This document shows positions 11,590-22,648 of a stretch of 64,000 nucleotides of DNA, one piece after another. Source of the DNA: Sesamum alatum (lineage: Eukaryota > Streptophyta > Magnoliopsida > Lamiales > Pedaliaceae). The notes under the pieces were generated by a model. It saw only the letters and a program-made list of their open reading frames with translations, was not told the origin of the DNA and ran no database searches. The stretch's first letter is position 1. Every line of letters starts with the position of its first letter. A program made the position numbers and the translations under genes. The stretch covers positions 15,637,193 to 15,701,192 of the forward strand of contig JACGWO010000010.1 of the NCBI GenBank assembly GCA_034509735.1, read 5' to 3'.

Positions 11590-13702
11590 TTGTGCTCCTC
11601 TTAGAATGAATAATAGGAGAAATAGCAGTCTTACCTTTCTTACCTTTACCTGTGCCTCTTTGGTAGAGGTAGTGGCTTCTTCCAGAGATTTGTTTCTCAT
11701 GTGTCTGCCTAAGGTGGCTGAATCCTCAAGGATGAGCTCTTGGTGGGGGCTCTTGTGGTGCTATTTGAGAGGCTTCAGTGTCAGCTTGTTTTTTGAGGGC
11801 CTGTATTCAGCAGTGTGTTGGTATCTTCCTCTGTTTCTAGGTTTTCAAGTGTTTGGAACCTGTTAGAGATGGGGGTGATGACTTGGTCTTCCTCACTGTC
11901 TTGAACCTCTGCAGTATCCTCAACCTCTTCTGTGATTGGGTAGTTTTGAGCCACCATTTTGGAGCTTGTTTCTCCCAGGTAGGTCTGTTTACCAATACTA
12001 GGTCCAGTTTTTGGAATGATGTGTGAATCAGCCAGGATTTCTGTGGGGGTGGTGGGAGGTTGATCCTATGCAGCCAAGTGATTAGCATCAACAGTAATCA
12101 GCATGATAGGCTCACGGTTTTTAGGAGGTGTTTGAAGGGGGACAGCTTTATGGGGTGCCTCAGGTTGGGCAGCATCATAGTTCTTGTAGGGTAAAGTGCA
12201 TTTGTTAATTTGATTAGTAGCTTCAAAAACATCTAATTGAGCATGGCAGTCCTTGTTCTGGCCACCATCAGTGACATCCCAATTTCTGTCAAGTGCATTT
12301 GTGGGGTGCCTCAGGTGGGGCAGCATCATAGTTCTTGTAGGGTAAAGTGCATTTGTGAATTTGATTAGTAGCTTCAAAAACATCTAATTGAGCATGGGAG
12401 TCCTTGTTCTGACCACCATTAGTGACATCCCAATTAATGTCAAGCAGTTCCGCAAGGAGGGGATCATTGTAATCAAAATCGTCATTCTCTTCTCATGCAG
12501 CAATAATTCCAGGTGGAGACCCAATTTTTTCAGCCACGGCAGGGCAGTAGGTGTCAGAGCTGCTAGGGCCTCTACCAGTCTCATTGGCACTCAGCAACAT
12601 GGGGACCCCCTCAATATTTCCAGACGGATTTCCATCAAGCGCAGAATAATGTGGATCAGAAATAAATTTAGAGACAGTAGGAGCAGAAATACTACCATAA
12701 GGATAGGATTTAGCCATCACATTATCAATCATGCTTGGGGCTGCATTAGCAAACATAACTTTCTTCCCTTTTTTTTTGGTTGTTAATGTCTCTAATATCT
12801 GCATTAGTGTCAGCAACTTGTGCAGAAGTTTCAGCAATCAAAATTATTGTAGTTTTAGGGGGTTCATTTCTAGACTTGGTAAAGCAGTTTTGTTGGTCAT
12901 GCCCCAGATGTTTACAAGCAGAGCAGTAAAGGGGGCAATTTTCATATATTACAGGTTGTCTAAATGTGATATCATCATCTTCTATATACACTGCTTGGGA
13001 TCTAGGAGCTGTGAGGTCCAATTCGATACAGACTCTAGCATAACTAGCCCTAGCCAAATCAGCAGTGGGTTCATCCATGCGTAAAGGTTTACCAATGAGA
13101 CTAGCTATGCGAAATAATGCACTTTTATCAAATAGATGGCAAGGAAGTTCGGGGAATTTAATCCACACAGGAGCAATAGAGGATTCAATTTGTAGATTAA
13201 ATTTGTTAGTCCATTTGAAAATACGCATGGGAAAATTATCAAAATGTCATTCTCCTCTAATCCACAACCTAGAGAAATCTTCTTCATGTGTGAGTTGAAT
13301 AAGAACATGCTTCAAGTTTATCACACCAACAGAGACAGAACCTCTAAGACCCAATCTGATAATTTTTTGTTTCAGGAAATTCAAGTTAGGCAAGCCATGA
13401 GAGAATTTACCTACAAGAGCAAACTTGAGTCTTTCTGCCAGTTGCAGAGATTCTGATTTAGAGAATTTGATGCCTGGCTCACCTTAAAAGTTGGAAGTAA
13501 TGCCCAAGAGCTGAATGTCTTCGCCTTGAAACGACTTTTTGGCAGCCCTAATTGGGTCATGTTGGAAGTTAGCTACAGAGGAGTTTTGGACAATAGATGA
13601 GTATGATCTTTTAGTGGGTGGGGGAGGGTGGGAGGCAGGTGTGGAAGGTAGTGGTGGGGGTTGGTGGGAAGTGGTTTCAGGAGGAATTGGAGGCTTAGCC
13701 AT
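11590..13702 (-). pseudogene. LINE ORF1, DUF4283 plus CCHC zinc knuckle
   Basis: The N-terminus at 13702 is Pro/Ser-rich (MAKPPIPPETTSHQ). After frame breaks, 13228-12746 reads as a DUF4283-like domain (WIKFPELPCHLFDKSALFRI, IGKPLRMDEPTADLARASYA) with a zinc knuckle CSACKHLGHDQQNC. This is the normal arrangement for ORF1 of plant LINEs, an RNA-binding chaperone of the retrotransposition particle. The C-terminal linker toward 11590 is low complexity and contains a tandem duplication. Multiple frameshifts are present. Confidence 0.8.
12151..12444. repeat. 151-bp tandem duplication within the LINE ORF1 linker
   Basis: 12151-12293 and 12302-12444 are near identical (both start TGGGGTGCCTCAGGT), offset 151 bp. 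Because 151 is not a multiple of three, the duplication shifts the reading frame of ORF1. Confidence 0.9.
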
Positions 13703-13944
13703 GGGTTATTGGACCTCCATAGCCAGACGAGGAAGCAAGGGGGCGAGAGGGCGTGTGGATGGCTGGGTGTGCGGGGCAAAACAACGGGAATAAGTCGCGG
13801 GATAGAGGGGAGGTGTCGCCGGCAAGCGTTGCCGGTGACAGGGGCTGTGGGCCAAGAATTAGAGAGGGGAATTGCTTGGGTTGGTCGCCATAACTAGCCG
13901 TTGCTTCTTCTATCTGTTTTCCCCCGCCTAATGAGTGTTGAGTT

Positions 13945-14874
13945 ATTTTAGTTGGTTTCCTCTGCTTTTCAAATTCCTCTCAATTACAATTAATCTAGTC
14001 AAATATAATAGCTAAGAAGATATTTATAACAATCATGCCTTGATCAATAATATCACATAAATTAAATTTAAATAACACTTATTATATAGTTGAAAAAGAC
14101 AATACCTATTATGTAGTAGAACAATATTCCACGCATTTTAATTTCATCGGCTGTTTCAATACTTTTATTTTGTGCTCTAATTTCAGCATTTTAATAAATA
14201 TAAATAAACAAACTAATTATTAGTTTCATGAAAAATTATTATTTTTATTGTCTCCTCCTTCCAAGATACAATCAGAGTTGGTGAATTCTGATGCTTCCAG
14301 TAGTTAATTTGTTGTTGGAAAAAGAAACACATTTTTAAATATTAAAGAAATGTAAATTGGTTTGAAATTTCTAAAATAGGTAAGGGTATTTTGGCCAAGT
14401 TAGTAATACGTCAAGAACAATCATGTATATAATTAATCATTTATTTGGTAAAACTTGAATTCAATTTCAAGTAAATTAATTCATAACATAATTCTAATTT
14501 AGGCGCATGAATTTTCTAAAAATTTGTTTTTCTTGTATTTATTAAATACATAAATTATTATAATTAATAAATAATAAATAATTTTCATACAAATATGACT
14601 ACAAATATATGCAATCAGCCCACCTACAAACAAGATCATATATACAAATATAAATACATAATAGGGATATAATTTGACAATAAATAGTAAATTGTCCTCC
14701 AAAAATAAAACCAAATATATAAACTTTTTTTTAACTATTTTAAATCATCCCTAAAAATAAATTCAAACATACACATTTTCAAGACATACTTCTTTATTTA
14801 TGTTTTCGGTCGGAATCTTCACAAAACAAGACTTCACAAAAATAAATCCAAACATAAGCCTTGTTTTCTTTTGG
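13945..14874. other. AT-rich intergenic DNA
   Basis: No coding signal or clear repeat structure was seen between the LINE and the next transposon unit. Confidence 0.5.
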
Positions 14875-15267
14875 TTTCCTCTTGGGGTAAACATCACTTT
14901 TGGCCCCTAAATTATGTCACTTATCCACTTTTGGTCCTCATGTATCCTATTCATCAGATTTGGTTCATCAAATTTAAAAATTCCATCATTTTTTGGTCCC
15001 CCGTTAAATTTTTTGTTAAAATTAATGGACTCCCTAAAAAAAAACCAAAAACAAATTTGTGCTCAAGAAAATTTGAACTTGAGTCTTTATTATAACACAA
15101 CAAACTTAATACCACTGGGCAAAGTCTATTGCTTGAGTTTTTACTCACCCAAAATATACTTATTATAACTATACTGTAGCAACCCCAAATTCGTTTCTTG
15201 GTTTTTAGTCTCTTAAATTTTACAAAATGTCTCTAAAGTGTTGTATTAACCCAAAACAATAAATTGA

Positions 15268-15640
15268 ATGCATAAGTCATAAAAATTCCACAAGAATAAT
15301 TTTCAAAAACTCAACAAGAATATATAAGTCATAAAAATTCCACAAGAATCAATAAGTCATAAAAAATACCAAATAATGTCATAAAAGTCATAAACAATAC
15401 ATAATTCATGTCATCAATTTTTGAATATATTCTTGTTGTAATGGACCAATTTTTGAATTGTGTTTTAATTAATGTTTAGAATATTTTCAAGACTGTTTTT
15501 ATGTATTTGATGACATGACTTATGTATTGTTTATGACTTTTATGACATTGTTTGGTATTTTTATGACTTATTAATTCTTGTAGAATTTTTATGACTTATG
15601 TATTCTTGTTGAGTTTTTTAGAATTATTCTTGATATGCAT
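15268..15640. repeat. Foldback (inverted repeat) of about 130-150-bp arms
   Basis: The left arm, about 15268-15417, and the right arm, about 15509-15640, are reverse complements over most of their length. Shared words include AAGTCATAAAAATTC, AACTCAACAAGAATA and GTCATAAACAATACATAA, with a spacer of about 90 bp. The right arm ends only about 15 bp before the gypsy LTR start. It could fold into a long hairpin. Confidence 0.8.
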
Positions 15641-15655
15641 AAAATATCCGGCCTA

Positions 15656-16382
15656 TGTGTGCAGCCAAGAGTTAGAGAAACTCGTCTCCAAGAGACTAGC
15701 CTAGAAGAAAAGAAGTCCAATAGCCCTCAGCTCAGCTGAGCCCTACGAGGACCAGGCCAGGACCTCCTTAGAAGAAGAAGCGAGGCCCAAGCAACGGAAA
15801 AAGGCCCAGGAAGGAGAGACTGGTAGGTGGCCCATCTACAGCCCAGGAAGCGAAAGCCCAGGGGAACGCCTGACCCAGCCCAGGCTAGGAAACGGTCAGA
15901 AGACCGACTCTCGGTGAAGGGTCCAAAGACGCGGCCAACCTAAATTTGGATCAAAATTGGATAAGCCTCCCTCGAATCTAGGGCAAACCACTCAACCAAC
16001 TTCCCCATTTCTAGGAAGTCAAGACGGGTAGGACTCTAGGGAGGCCTCAGCCGATCCCCTAGGAGTCCTACCCCCCTTAGAGCTCTCCTCCCTCGAGGAA
16101 CTCTCTCTATAAATCCTGGCTCCCTTTGCTAGGTGAGTAACATCTCTCTACACTCTAAATATCCGAATCTCTCGATAAATCACACTTAGCACACTTTTAT
16201 GCTCTTGATTCTTGTTAAATTCTTCTTGCATTCAGCTTATTTATTCTAAAATCGCTTACTGACTTGAGCGTCGGAGTGCTAACGTTTTTCGTTGCAGGTT
16301 CCCTGTCCAAAGTTGCAAAATTAGGCCCATTATGTTCAAGTCCAAGAAGATTGTTGTGATTGAGCACTTTTTACTCACATCA
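15656..16382 (+). repeat. 5' LTR of the gypsy element
   Basis: The probable LTR runs from TGTGTGCAGCC to ...CTCACATCA. A TATA-type TATAAAT is at about 16109, and GACTTGAGCGTCGGAGTG (about 16261), a stretch commonly seen near the end of plant gypsy LTRs, lies within. It is followed by TGGTGTCGTCTGTGGGAAC (16386), in the position and style of the primer-binding site of this group. The ends are estimates because there is no second LTR to compare. Confidence 0.6.
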
Positions 16383-16422
16383 ATTGGTGTCGTCTGTGGG
16401 AACACCGAGTTAAGACGTGAGA

Positions 16423-17560
16423 TCAATGGAAACTACCAACACTGGATTGGACAAGCAGAAGGGAAGGGATGCTGCCACCGAGCCCCAGGCCTTGCATGTA
16501 GTGACAGGAGTGCCCCTGGCGTCCGCGACGCACACTGAGGTGGGGTCGTCGGGACCCTCCGACCCCCCATCGGATCCATCTCGGGATGGTACCTCTTCGA
16601 ACACTTCCACTAATAAGGTGTCCCCTGTCTTGATGGCGATGCTTTAGCGGATGATCACAACTGCCATCATGGAACACATGGCGACCGCCAACCCTGCCCC
16701 CCTAGCAGCCGCAGTCCCCGGACCTCAGGAGGCCCGACTGATGGTCGAAGGGCCAACGGAAGGCGAGGAAGTCTTCCCTGCGAGAAGGCCCCCTCGGCCC
16801 TGGAGGAGGAGGCTATCCCCGCTCCCCTGGCTCAGCAGAAGCCCCTCCCCTTTAGGAGGCTCAACTAGAATCGCTGCAGAAGAGCCTACAAGATGATTAG
16901 CATAGAGTGATGGGAGTCCCTTTGGAGATAGAAGGAGGCATTCCATTCAGTGAGGGGTCATGGTTGATGAACTCCCTCCCAACTACAGAACTCCGGCTAT
17001 CGGGGAATATGATGGCACTACGGATCCCCAGGAGCACCTGTCCCAGTTTGCGAATGTCGCTTTGCTCCACAGTTACACTGATGGAATCAAGTGCCGGGTA
17101 TTTGTCACCACTTTTGCTAGAGCGGCCCATCAATGATTTAGTCAACTGTTGATTAGGTCAGTGAGGAGCTTCCAGGAGTTCCTTTCGTTGTTTTTGTATC
17201 AATTTGCCAGTAGTAGGAAGCATTGCAAGGCCCCTTTGAGCCTTTTTACTGTCCGCCAGAAGGACTCTGAATTTTTGAGAGAATACCTCCACCGGTTCAA
17301 CCGGCCCTGGAGGTCCCCACGGCTACACAAGACGTCAAGGCTAGCGCCTTCTCGCAAGGGCTTTTGGACGGGGATTTCTTCAAGTCCTTGGCTAAGAGGC
17401 CGGCCCTCGACTACAACAGCCTTTTGGCTAGGGCGGCCAAATACATCCACATAGAGGAGGCCTAGGCCTCCAAGAACGAAGACGAGGTGAGAAAAGGAAG
17501 GACACCCGCGAGGACGGTTCCAGCAGGAAACCCCGGGTAGAGGGGCAGAAAGCTCCCTTT
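16423..17560 (+). pseudogene. Gypsy gag region
   Basis: Translations in shifting frames give recognisable retrotransposon gag segments: around 16980-17150 a capsid start of the EYDGTTDPQEHL type, then FQEFLSLFLYQFASSR and RQKDSEFLREYLHRFN at 17160-17310, and SLLARAAKYIHIEEA near 17430. Frames change several times, so no intact protein exists. Confidence 0.7.
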
Positions 17561-18079
17561 CAGATAGGACCGCCCGTCTACACTCCTCTCAACACCCCAA
17601 TTACTTAGGTCCTCATGGTCGTTGAAGGAAAAGGATTACTGAATCGACCTCGAGGAGCCAGGGAAGGGGCTACCCGGCCCAAGTCCGAAAAAATATGATG
17701 TTTCCACAATGACCATAGACATACCACGGAGGAATATCGACACCTAAAATACGAAATCGAATGGTTGGTCCAAAATGGGTATTTGCAGGAGTTCGTGTGT
17801 CGTGAGAAAATTCAGGGCACAGGCCCCTACCAGAAGAAGGATCAGCATCAGGGAAAAACCCCCGCGGAATCTAGCCCTGATACCCCTAGAATGGCAGGTC
17901 GCTCTTCTGCCCCCTCGGGGTCGGGGGAATACCAGAACCCACCTTCGGAAAGGAGTTATTTGGATGATATTAGGAGGGCCCATGGGAGGAGACTCCCACA
18001 GGTCTTGGAGAAGCCTAGCCAAGGAAGCCGGAGACTTTCTTCCATAAGACGTATTGGACGTAGACGCAGTGGAAGATAC

Positions 18080-18474
18080 TCCCATTATACAATTCGGGCC
18101 CAGCGAGAAAAGGGGGATCTTGCTTCCTCATAATGACGCACTGGTGATCACGGCTACGGTAGCCAATTATGAAGTGAACAGAGTCTTTATAGATTTTTGG
18201 GAGCTCAGCTGACATTCTCTTTGGGGAAGCATACGATCAAATGCAACTAGGGGGAGCCCTCCTGGAAAATGTGGATACCACCCTGTATAGGTTCGCGGGG
18301 GAAGTGGTCCACCATAGGGGAGTGATCTCCTTCCCACTTTCCTTAGGACAAGGATCGCTAAGAAGGACTTGCCTAGTCAAATTCCTGATAGTCGACACTC
18401 CCTCGGCGTATAATATCATCCTTGGGAGACTGACGTTGAACGCCCTCCAAGCGGTTATATCTACCTTCAAATGA
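18080..18474 (+). pseudogene. Gypsy aspartic protease region
   Basis: At about 18175-18230 the sequence encodes a VFIDFG-then-SSADILF site, but an extra T splits it. The frame 18241-18474 carries HRGVISFPLSLGQ and the flap-to-end phrase YNIILGRLTLNALQAVISTF, characteristic of retroviral-type protease C-termini in plant gypsy elements. Confidence 0.7.
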
Positions 18475-18699
18475 AGATCAAATTCCCCATACCCAGAGGA
18501 ATAGGCGAGGTCAGTGGAGATCAACAGCAGTCTCGAAGGTGCTATGTGGATGTTGTTCGCAAGGGTCAAAAGCGGGGGGTCATTGAATTACCCCCGGAAG
18601 AGATACGTAAAAGATAAGGCAGGGACCCTTCCAAGTGGAAGGAGGTAGTAGGATTTAAAGCTCCCCCGGAGGAGGTGCCGTTGGAAGGGGGCAACCCCG

Positions 18700-19720
18700 C
18701 TAAAGTCCAACCTGCGGAGGAGCTGTTAACCATCGAGCTTTGCCCGAAAAATCCGAGCAATACCGCCCACATAGGGTCCCAACTGCAAGGACCCCTTAAG
18801 GAAAGCCTGATACGATGCCTGTAACCGAACATAGATGTATTCGCCTGGTCCCCGAGCGACCTGGAGGGAATAAATCCCGAAATCATCATGCATCACCTCA
18901 ACATTGATCTTGCCATGAGGCTCGTCAAACAGAAGAAGAGGCACTTTGGCCCAGAAAAGGATAAAATCATTCAAGCAGAAATAAAAAAGCTGGTGGAGGC
19001 CGGCCACATCTCGGAGATCCAGTTCCCAGAATGGTTATCAAATGTGGTCCTCGTTCCTAAGCCAGGAGGGAAGTGGAGAATGTGTGTAGACTTTTGGGAT
19101 CTCAATAAAGCTTACCCAAAAGATTTCATCCCTCTCCCGCATTGACCAGTTAATGGACTCCACCTCAGGGTGTGAACTTCTACGCATGATGGATGCCTCA
19201 CAAGGGTATCACCAGATCATGTTGGCTCCCGAAGACCGTAAGAGAGTCAGCTTCATCACCTCGGCGGGAACTTTTGCTATGTGGCCATGCCCCTCGGACT
19301 CAAAAACGCGGGCGCCACCTACCAACGTCTGGTGGATAAGATATTCCGCTCCCAACTAGGAAGGAATGTTGAAGTATATGTGAATGATATGCTTGTCAAG
19401 AGCCGGAAAACAAAGGACCATGTTGCAGATTTAGAGGAGACCTTCGGCTACCTTCGAAAATACCGCTTGAAGCTTAACCCCACTAAGTGCGCCTTTGGAG
19501 TGCGAGGGGGACGCTTCCTGGGCTTCATGGTAACAGAGTGAGGGATAGAAGCCAATCCCCTCAAGATCAAGGCAATCTTGGATACGAAGGCTCTCACCAA
19601 CGTTAACGAAGTGCAACGCCTAACAGGAAGGATAGTTGCGCTTAGCAGGTTCATAGCTAAGTATGTTGAGAAAAGCTTGCCTTTCTTCAAAGTGTTGAGG
19701 AAAGCCAAAGACTTCGAGTG
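18700..19720 (+). pseudogene. Gypsy reverse transcriptase
   Basis: Segments at 18888-19145 (VPKPGGKWRMCVDFWDLNKA), 19153-19280 ([18 protein letters not shown]) and 19281-19541 ([19 protein letters not shown], then YVNDMLVKS) form a full reverse transcriptase in three frames. The catalytic box reads YVND instead of YVDD, losing one metal-binding Asp, so it is dead even apart from the frameshifts at about 19140 and 19275. Confidence 0.85.
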
Positions 19721-19739
19721 AGGGGAGGAATGTCATACA

Positions 19740-20460
19740 GCCTTCGACGAGCTTAAAAAGTACCTGGCTGGCCTCCGCTTGTTGGTTAAACCCACGCCCG
19801 GGGACACCTTGTATGTTTACCTGGCGGCCGCTCCTCGGGCGGTGAGATCTGTCCTCCTACAGGAGAATGGTGGACATCAAATGCCTATATACCATGTCAG
19901 CAAAGTCCTCAACAGAGCTGAGAGACGATATAGCCCCATAGAAAAAGTAGCCTTCGCCCTGGTTGTCACCGCTCGAAGGCTGCGCCCCTATTTCCTGTCC
20001 TACCCGGTAGGGGTCCGCACCAATCATCCTCTTAAGCAAGTCCTGGAAAAACTGGATAACTCGGGATGGTTGATCAAGTGGGCCATCGAACTCAGTGAAT
20101 ACGACATTTTGTATCTCCCTGGCACCGCCATCAAAGCTCAGGCTTTAGTGGATTTTATGTCGGAAAGTACCTCTCCCCCCTCCTACGAGGAGGTGTGGTT
20201 GTTACATGTAGACGGATCCTCCACAACCCAGGGGACCGGAGCGGGAATAGTTCTCACCTCCTCTGATGGGGTTGACTTAGAGTTCACATTTAAATTTGGG
20301 TTTAACGCCTCTAATAATGAGGCAGAGTATGAAGCCCTTGCCTTAGGCATGAAAGGCAAGGGCCAGGTGCCTGATAGCCTACTCTGACTCCCAACTCATC
20401 GTCAAACAGACAAAAGGCATTTATGAAGCCAAAGAGGATAGCATGAAGTGGTACCTCCAG
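19740..20460 (+). pseudogene. Gypsy RNase H pair (standard RNase H plus second, archaeal-type RNase H)
   Basis: The frame from 19779 to 20387 encodes the usual LTR-element RNase H (VSKVLNRAERRYSPIEKVAF and LRPYFLSYPVGVRTNHPL). A linker follows, then a second RNase H beginning LLHVDGSSTTQGTGAGIVL with NNEAEYEALALGMK. Two RNase H modules in tandem are the hallmark of Tat elements. The second is cut by a frame change near 20375, though its first Asp and Glu are kept. Confidence 0.85.
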
Positions 20461-20639
20461 AGGATCGAAGAATGGAAGTCATAATTCGAAGACTTCCGGA
20501 TCATCCACATCCCAAGGAAGAAAATACTGATTCTTTGTCTAAACTAGCCAGTACCACGGAAGATTGTCGGACTTGGCATATTACCATACAACATAAAAGC
20601 CCGGAGCCTCCCTGGAAGTTCAGACCATACTCCATGGGG

Positions 20640-21851
20640 TGGACTGGAGACAACCAGTTCTAGACTGGCTCAAAGAAGGTCGTCTCCCCTCCGATAAATG
20701 GGAGGCTACTCGTTTGAAGAAACAAACAGTGCACTTCCTCCTCATGGGGAGCGCGCTCTACAAGAAGTCATTCACTCATCCTTTGCTGAAATGCCTATCT
20801 AATGAAGAAGGGATGCACCTCCTTAAGGAGATCAAAGAAGGGATGCAATGGCCCTGGCAAGCAAAACCCTTGGGGTCGGGTACTTTTGGCCCAAAATCAA
20901 GCAAGATGTCAAGACCTTGATGGGGCATTGTGAAAAGTGTCAGAAGTTCACCTCCTTACTACATTAGCCGGCGGAGCCACTGACTACCATGTTAGCTCCT
21001 TGCCCCTTCGCTCAGTGGTGAATAGACATCATGGGACCTTTTCCCATAGCCCCAGGACAGAGAAAGTTCCTACTGGTAGTCATCGACTACTTTCACCAAA
21101 TAGGTGGAGGTTGAGCCTCTCTCGTGCATTACTGAGGGAGAGGTCATAAAATTCCTTTGGAAGAACATCATCTGCCGTTTCGGACTCCCTCCAAAAATAA
21201 TCTCAGATAATGGAAGGCAATTTTAGGGGAACAAATCCAAGAATGGTCTCGGGGATTGCGCATTAAACAAAGGTTTACTTCCGTCGCACATCCTCAGGCT
21301 AATGGGCAAGGGGAGGTTACCAATCGTACCCTCCTGCAAGGAATCAAGAAAGACTCGAGAAAGCGGGGGGCAATTGGGCAGTAGAGCTTACAAGCGTCCT
21401 CTAGGCCCATATTACCTCCCCTAGAAATTCCATAGGGGAAATCCTATTTTCCATTGTATATGAAACGGAGGCAGTAATACCTATCAAAGTGGGTATACCT
21501 TCCAATCGGATAATCTGTTACGCTGAAGACAGCAATAACAACTTGCTCAAAGAAAGCCTGGATTTCATAGAGGAATTGCGTGAACGAGCATTCCCCCGCA
21601 TGTAACGATACAAAAGTTTAATGCTCAATGCGCACAACAAACGAGTAAGACCCCGCGAGCTACAAGTGAGAGACCTGGTACTCCAAAAAGTGGAGGCCTC
21701 GAAGCCAGTAGGAAAACTGGACCCCGCATGGGAGGGACCCTACAAAGTTAGGGGAATATTGGGGAATGGAGCCTACAAATTGGAAGAAGGGGATGAGCGT
21801 CCTTTGCCTCACCCTTGGAATATCCACAACTTAAGAAAATTCTTCCCATGA
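20640..21851 (+). pseudogene. Gypsy integrase and chromodomain-less C-terminus
   Basis: Zinc-finger remnants (GHCEKCQKF near 20925) and integrase core phrases (DIMGPFPIAPGQRKFLLVVIDYF at 21027-21095, LPPKIISDNGRQF near 21186) appear in shifting frames with stops. The frame 21621-21851 encodes a well preserved C-terminus with VRDLVLQKVEA and LDPAWEGPYKV, ending IHNLRKFFP before TGA. Confidence 0.75.
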
Positions 21852-22035
21852 TAATTGCTTACCTGCGTAGGACACTTCCCCCACAAAACAGATGACTGAC
21901 TCCAGGCCAGACTGCATAAAATAACACCTTCCTGGGGAAAGTCCTCCAGTTGGTCAGGAAGCTTCTTTCAAGCATTGACAAACAAAGTGGGAACCTCCCA
22001 CTAAAGGATGACTCCCACATGAAGATACTTACAAG

Positions 22036-22345
22036 TCCTGTCTCCTAAACAACCCTCCTCAAATTCCTCAAGTCCTGTCTTCCAAACAGGCATCCCCACA
22101 AAAACTTTAAAGCCCTGTCTTCCAAACAGACATTCATAAAATCCTAAAGCCCTGTCTTCCATACATTCTCAAAGCTTTAAAGCCCTGTCCTCCAAATAGG
22201 CACCCCCCAAGCCCTGTTCCACCACATGCATCCTCAAATGGCGGAAAAATCTTGCTTTCCCAAAAGCACTCTTTCAAGAAAATAACAACCTTGCCTCAGG
22301 CAGGCACTACATCACACCAGGAAAATAAGCCCTGTTCTCAAAACA
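22036..22345. repeat. Irregular array of CCTGTCTTCCAAACAGG-type units
   Basis: About seven degenerate copies of AAGCCCTGTCTTCCAAACAGG, spaced 30-60 bp apart, lie downstream of the integrase. Each better copy holds a small inverted repeat (CCTGT...ACAGG). The function is unknown; such arrays are common in the 3' non-coding part of this kind of element. Confidence 0.75.
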
Positions 22346-22400
22346 GGCATTGTCCTCTAGTAAGCCGTGCTCACACATAGGTATATCTAGCATTCCTCTT

Positions 22401-22423
22401 AAAAAAAAAAAAAAAAAAAAAAA
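22401..22423. repeat. A23 homopolymer
   Basis: An uninterrupted run of 23 A residues follows the gypsy 3' region and precedes the right TIR zone of the enclosing unit. Confidence 0.9.
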
Positions 22424-22648
22424 CGCAAGGCATTTACCTCTCCCAACAGGTAATTATGAAAAACCATATTTTCCTAAAAACTACCATATGATAGTCCTTA
22501 ATTTTAACAGAAAAATTATTGGAAGGACAAAAATGATGAAATTTTTAAATTTGAGGGAGCAAATTTGATGAGTAAAATCCATTAGGATTTAAAATTGAAT
22601 AAGTGGAATAATTCCCGGAACAAAAATGATGCTTACCCTTCCCTCTTG

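Larger units (their letters stand above)
6702..13929 (-). mobile_element. Near full-length, inactivated plant L1-type LINE
   Basis: Reading on the minus strand from 13929 to 6702 gives an ORF1 nucleic-acid-binding region, an endonuclease, reverse transcriptase, a zinc-knuckle-like region and RNase H, ending in a poly(A) tail (the T run at 6702-6718 on the plus strand). A 15-bp target duplication flanks it: AATGAGCGTTGAGTT at 6687-6701 and AATGAGTGTTGAGTT at 13930-13944, one mismatch. The length of about 7.2 kb and the GC-rich 5' end argue for an intact insertion rather than a truncated copy. Frameshifts and stops throughout ORF2 show it is dead. Confidence 0.9.
15656..22345 (+). mobile_element. 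Decayed Tat-lineage Ty3/gypsy retrotransposon lacking a 3' LTR
   Basis: Domain order is LTR, gag, protease, reverse transcriptase, RNase H, a second RNase H and integrase: the gypsy order plus the extra RNase H typical of the Tat lineage. Every domain is interrupted by stops or shifts. No sequence resembling the 5' LTR is found after the integrase; the 3' end is instead a short-repeat region and an A23 tract. The 3' LTR has therefore been lost or was never part of the inserted copy. Confidence 0.82.
14885..22638. mobile_element. Long-TIR Mutator-like unit enclosing a foldback and a gypsy remnant
   Basis: The left end, GGGTAAACATCACTTTTG, matches the reverse complement of the right end, GGGTAAGCATCATTTTTG. 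Similarity continues inward for roughly 120-150 bp (14885-15010 against 22490-22638, both around AATTTTTAAATTTGA). Ten-base flanks match at 9 of 10: TTTCCTCTTG at 14875-14884 and TTCCCTCTTG at 22639-22648. A 9-10-bp target duplication with long TIRs is the Mutator signature. No transposase was recognised. The interior is mostly a decayed gypsy, so this is either a MITE later hit by the gypsy or a unit that mobilised it. Confidence 0.7.

Noticed and set aside
12388..12786. 132-codon plus-strand frame
   Set aside because: It is the complement of LINE ORF1, whose minus-strand reading has the recognised DUF4283 and zinc knuckle.
22036..22345. CRISPR-like spacing of short repeats
   Set aside because: Units are degenerate, spacing irregular, and the context is a plant retrotransposon 3' region.
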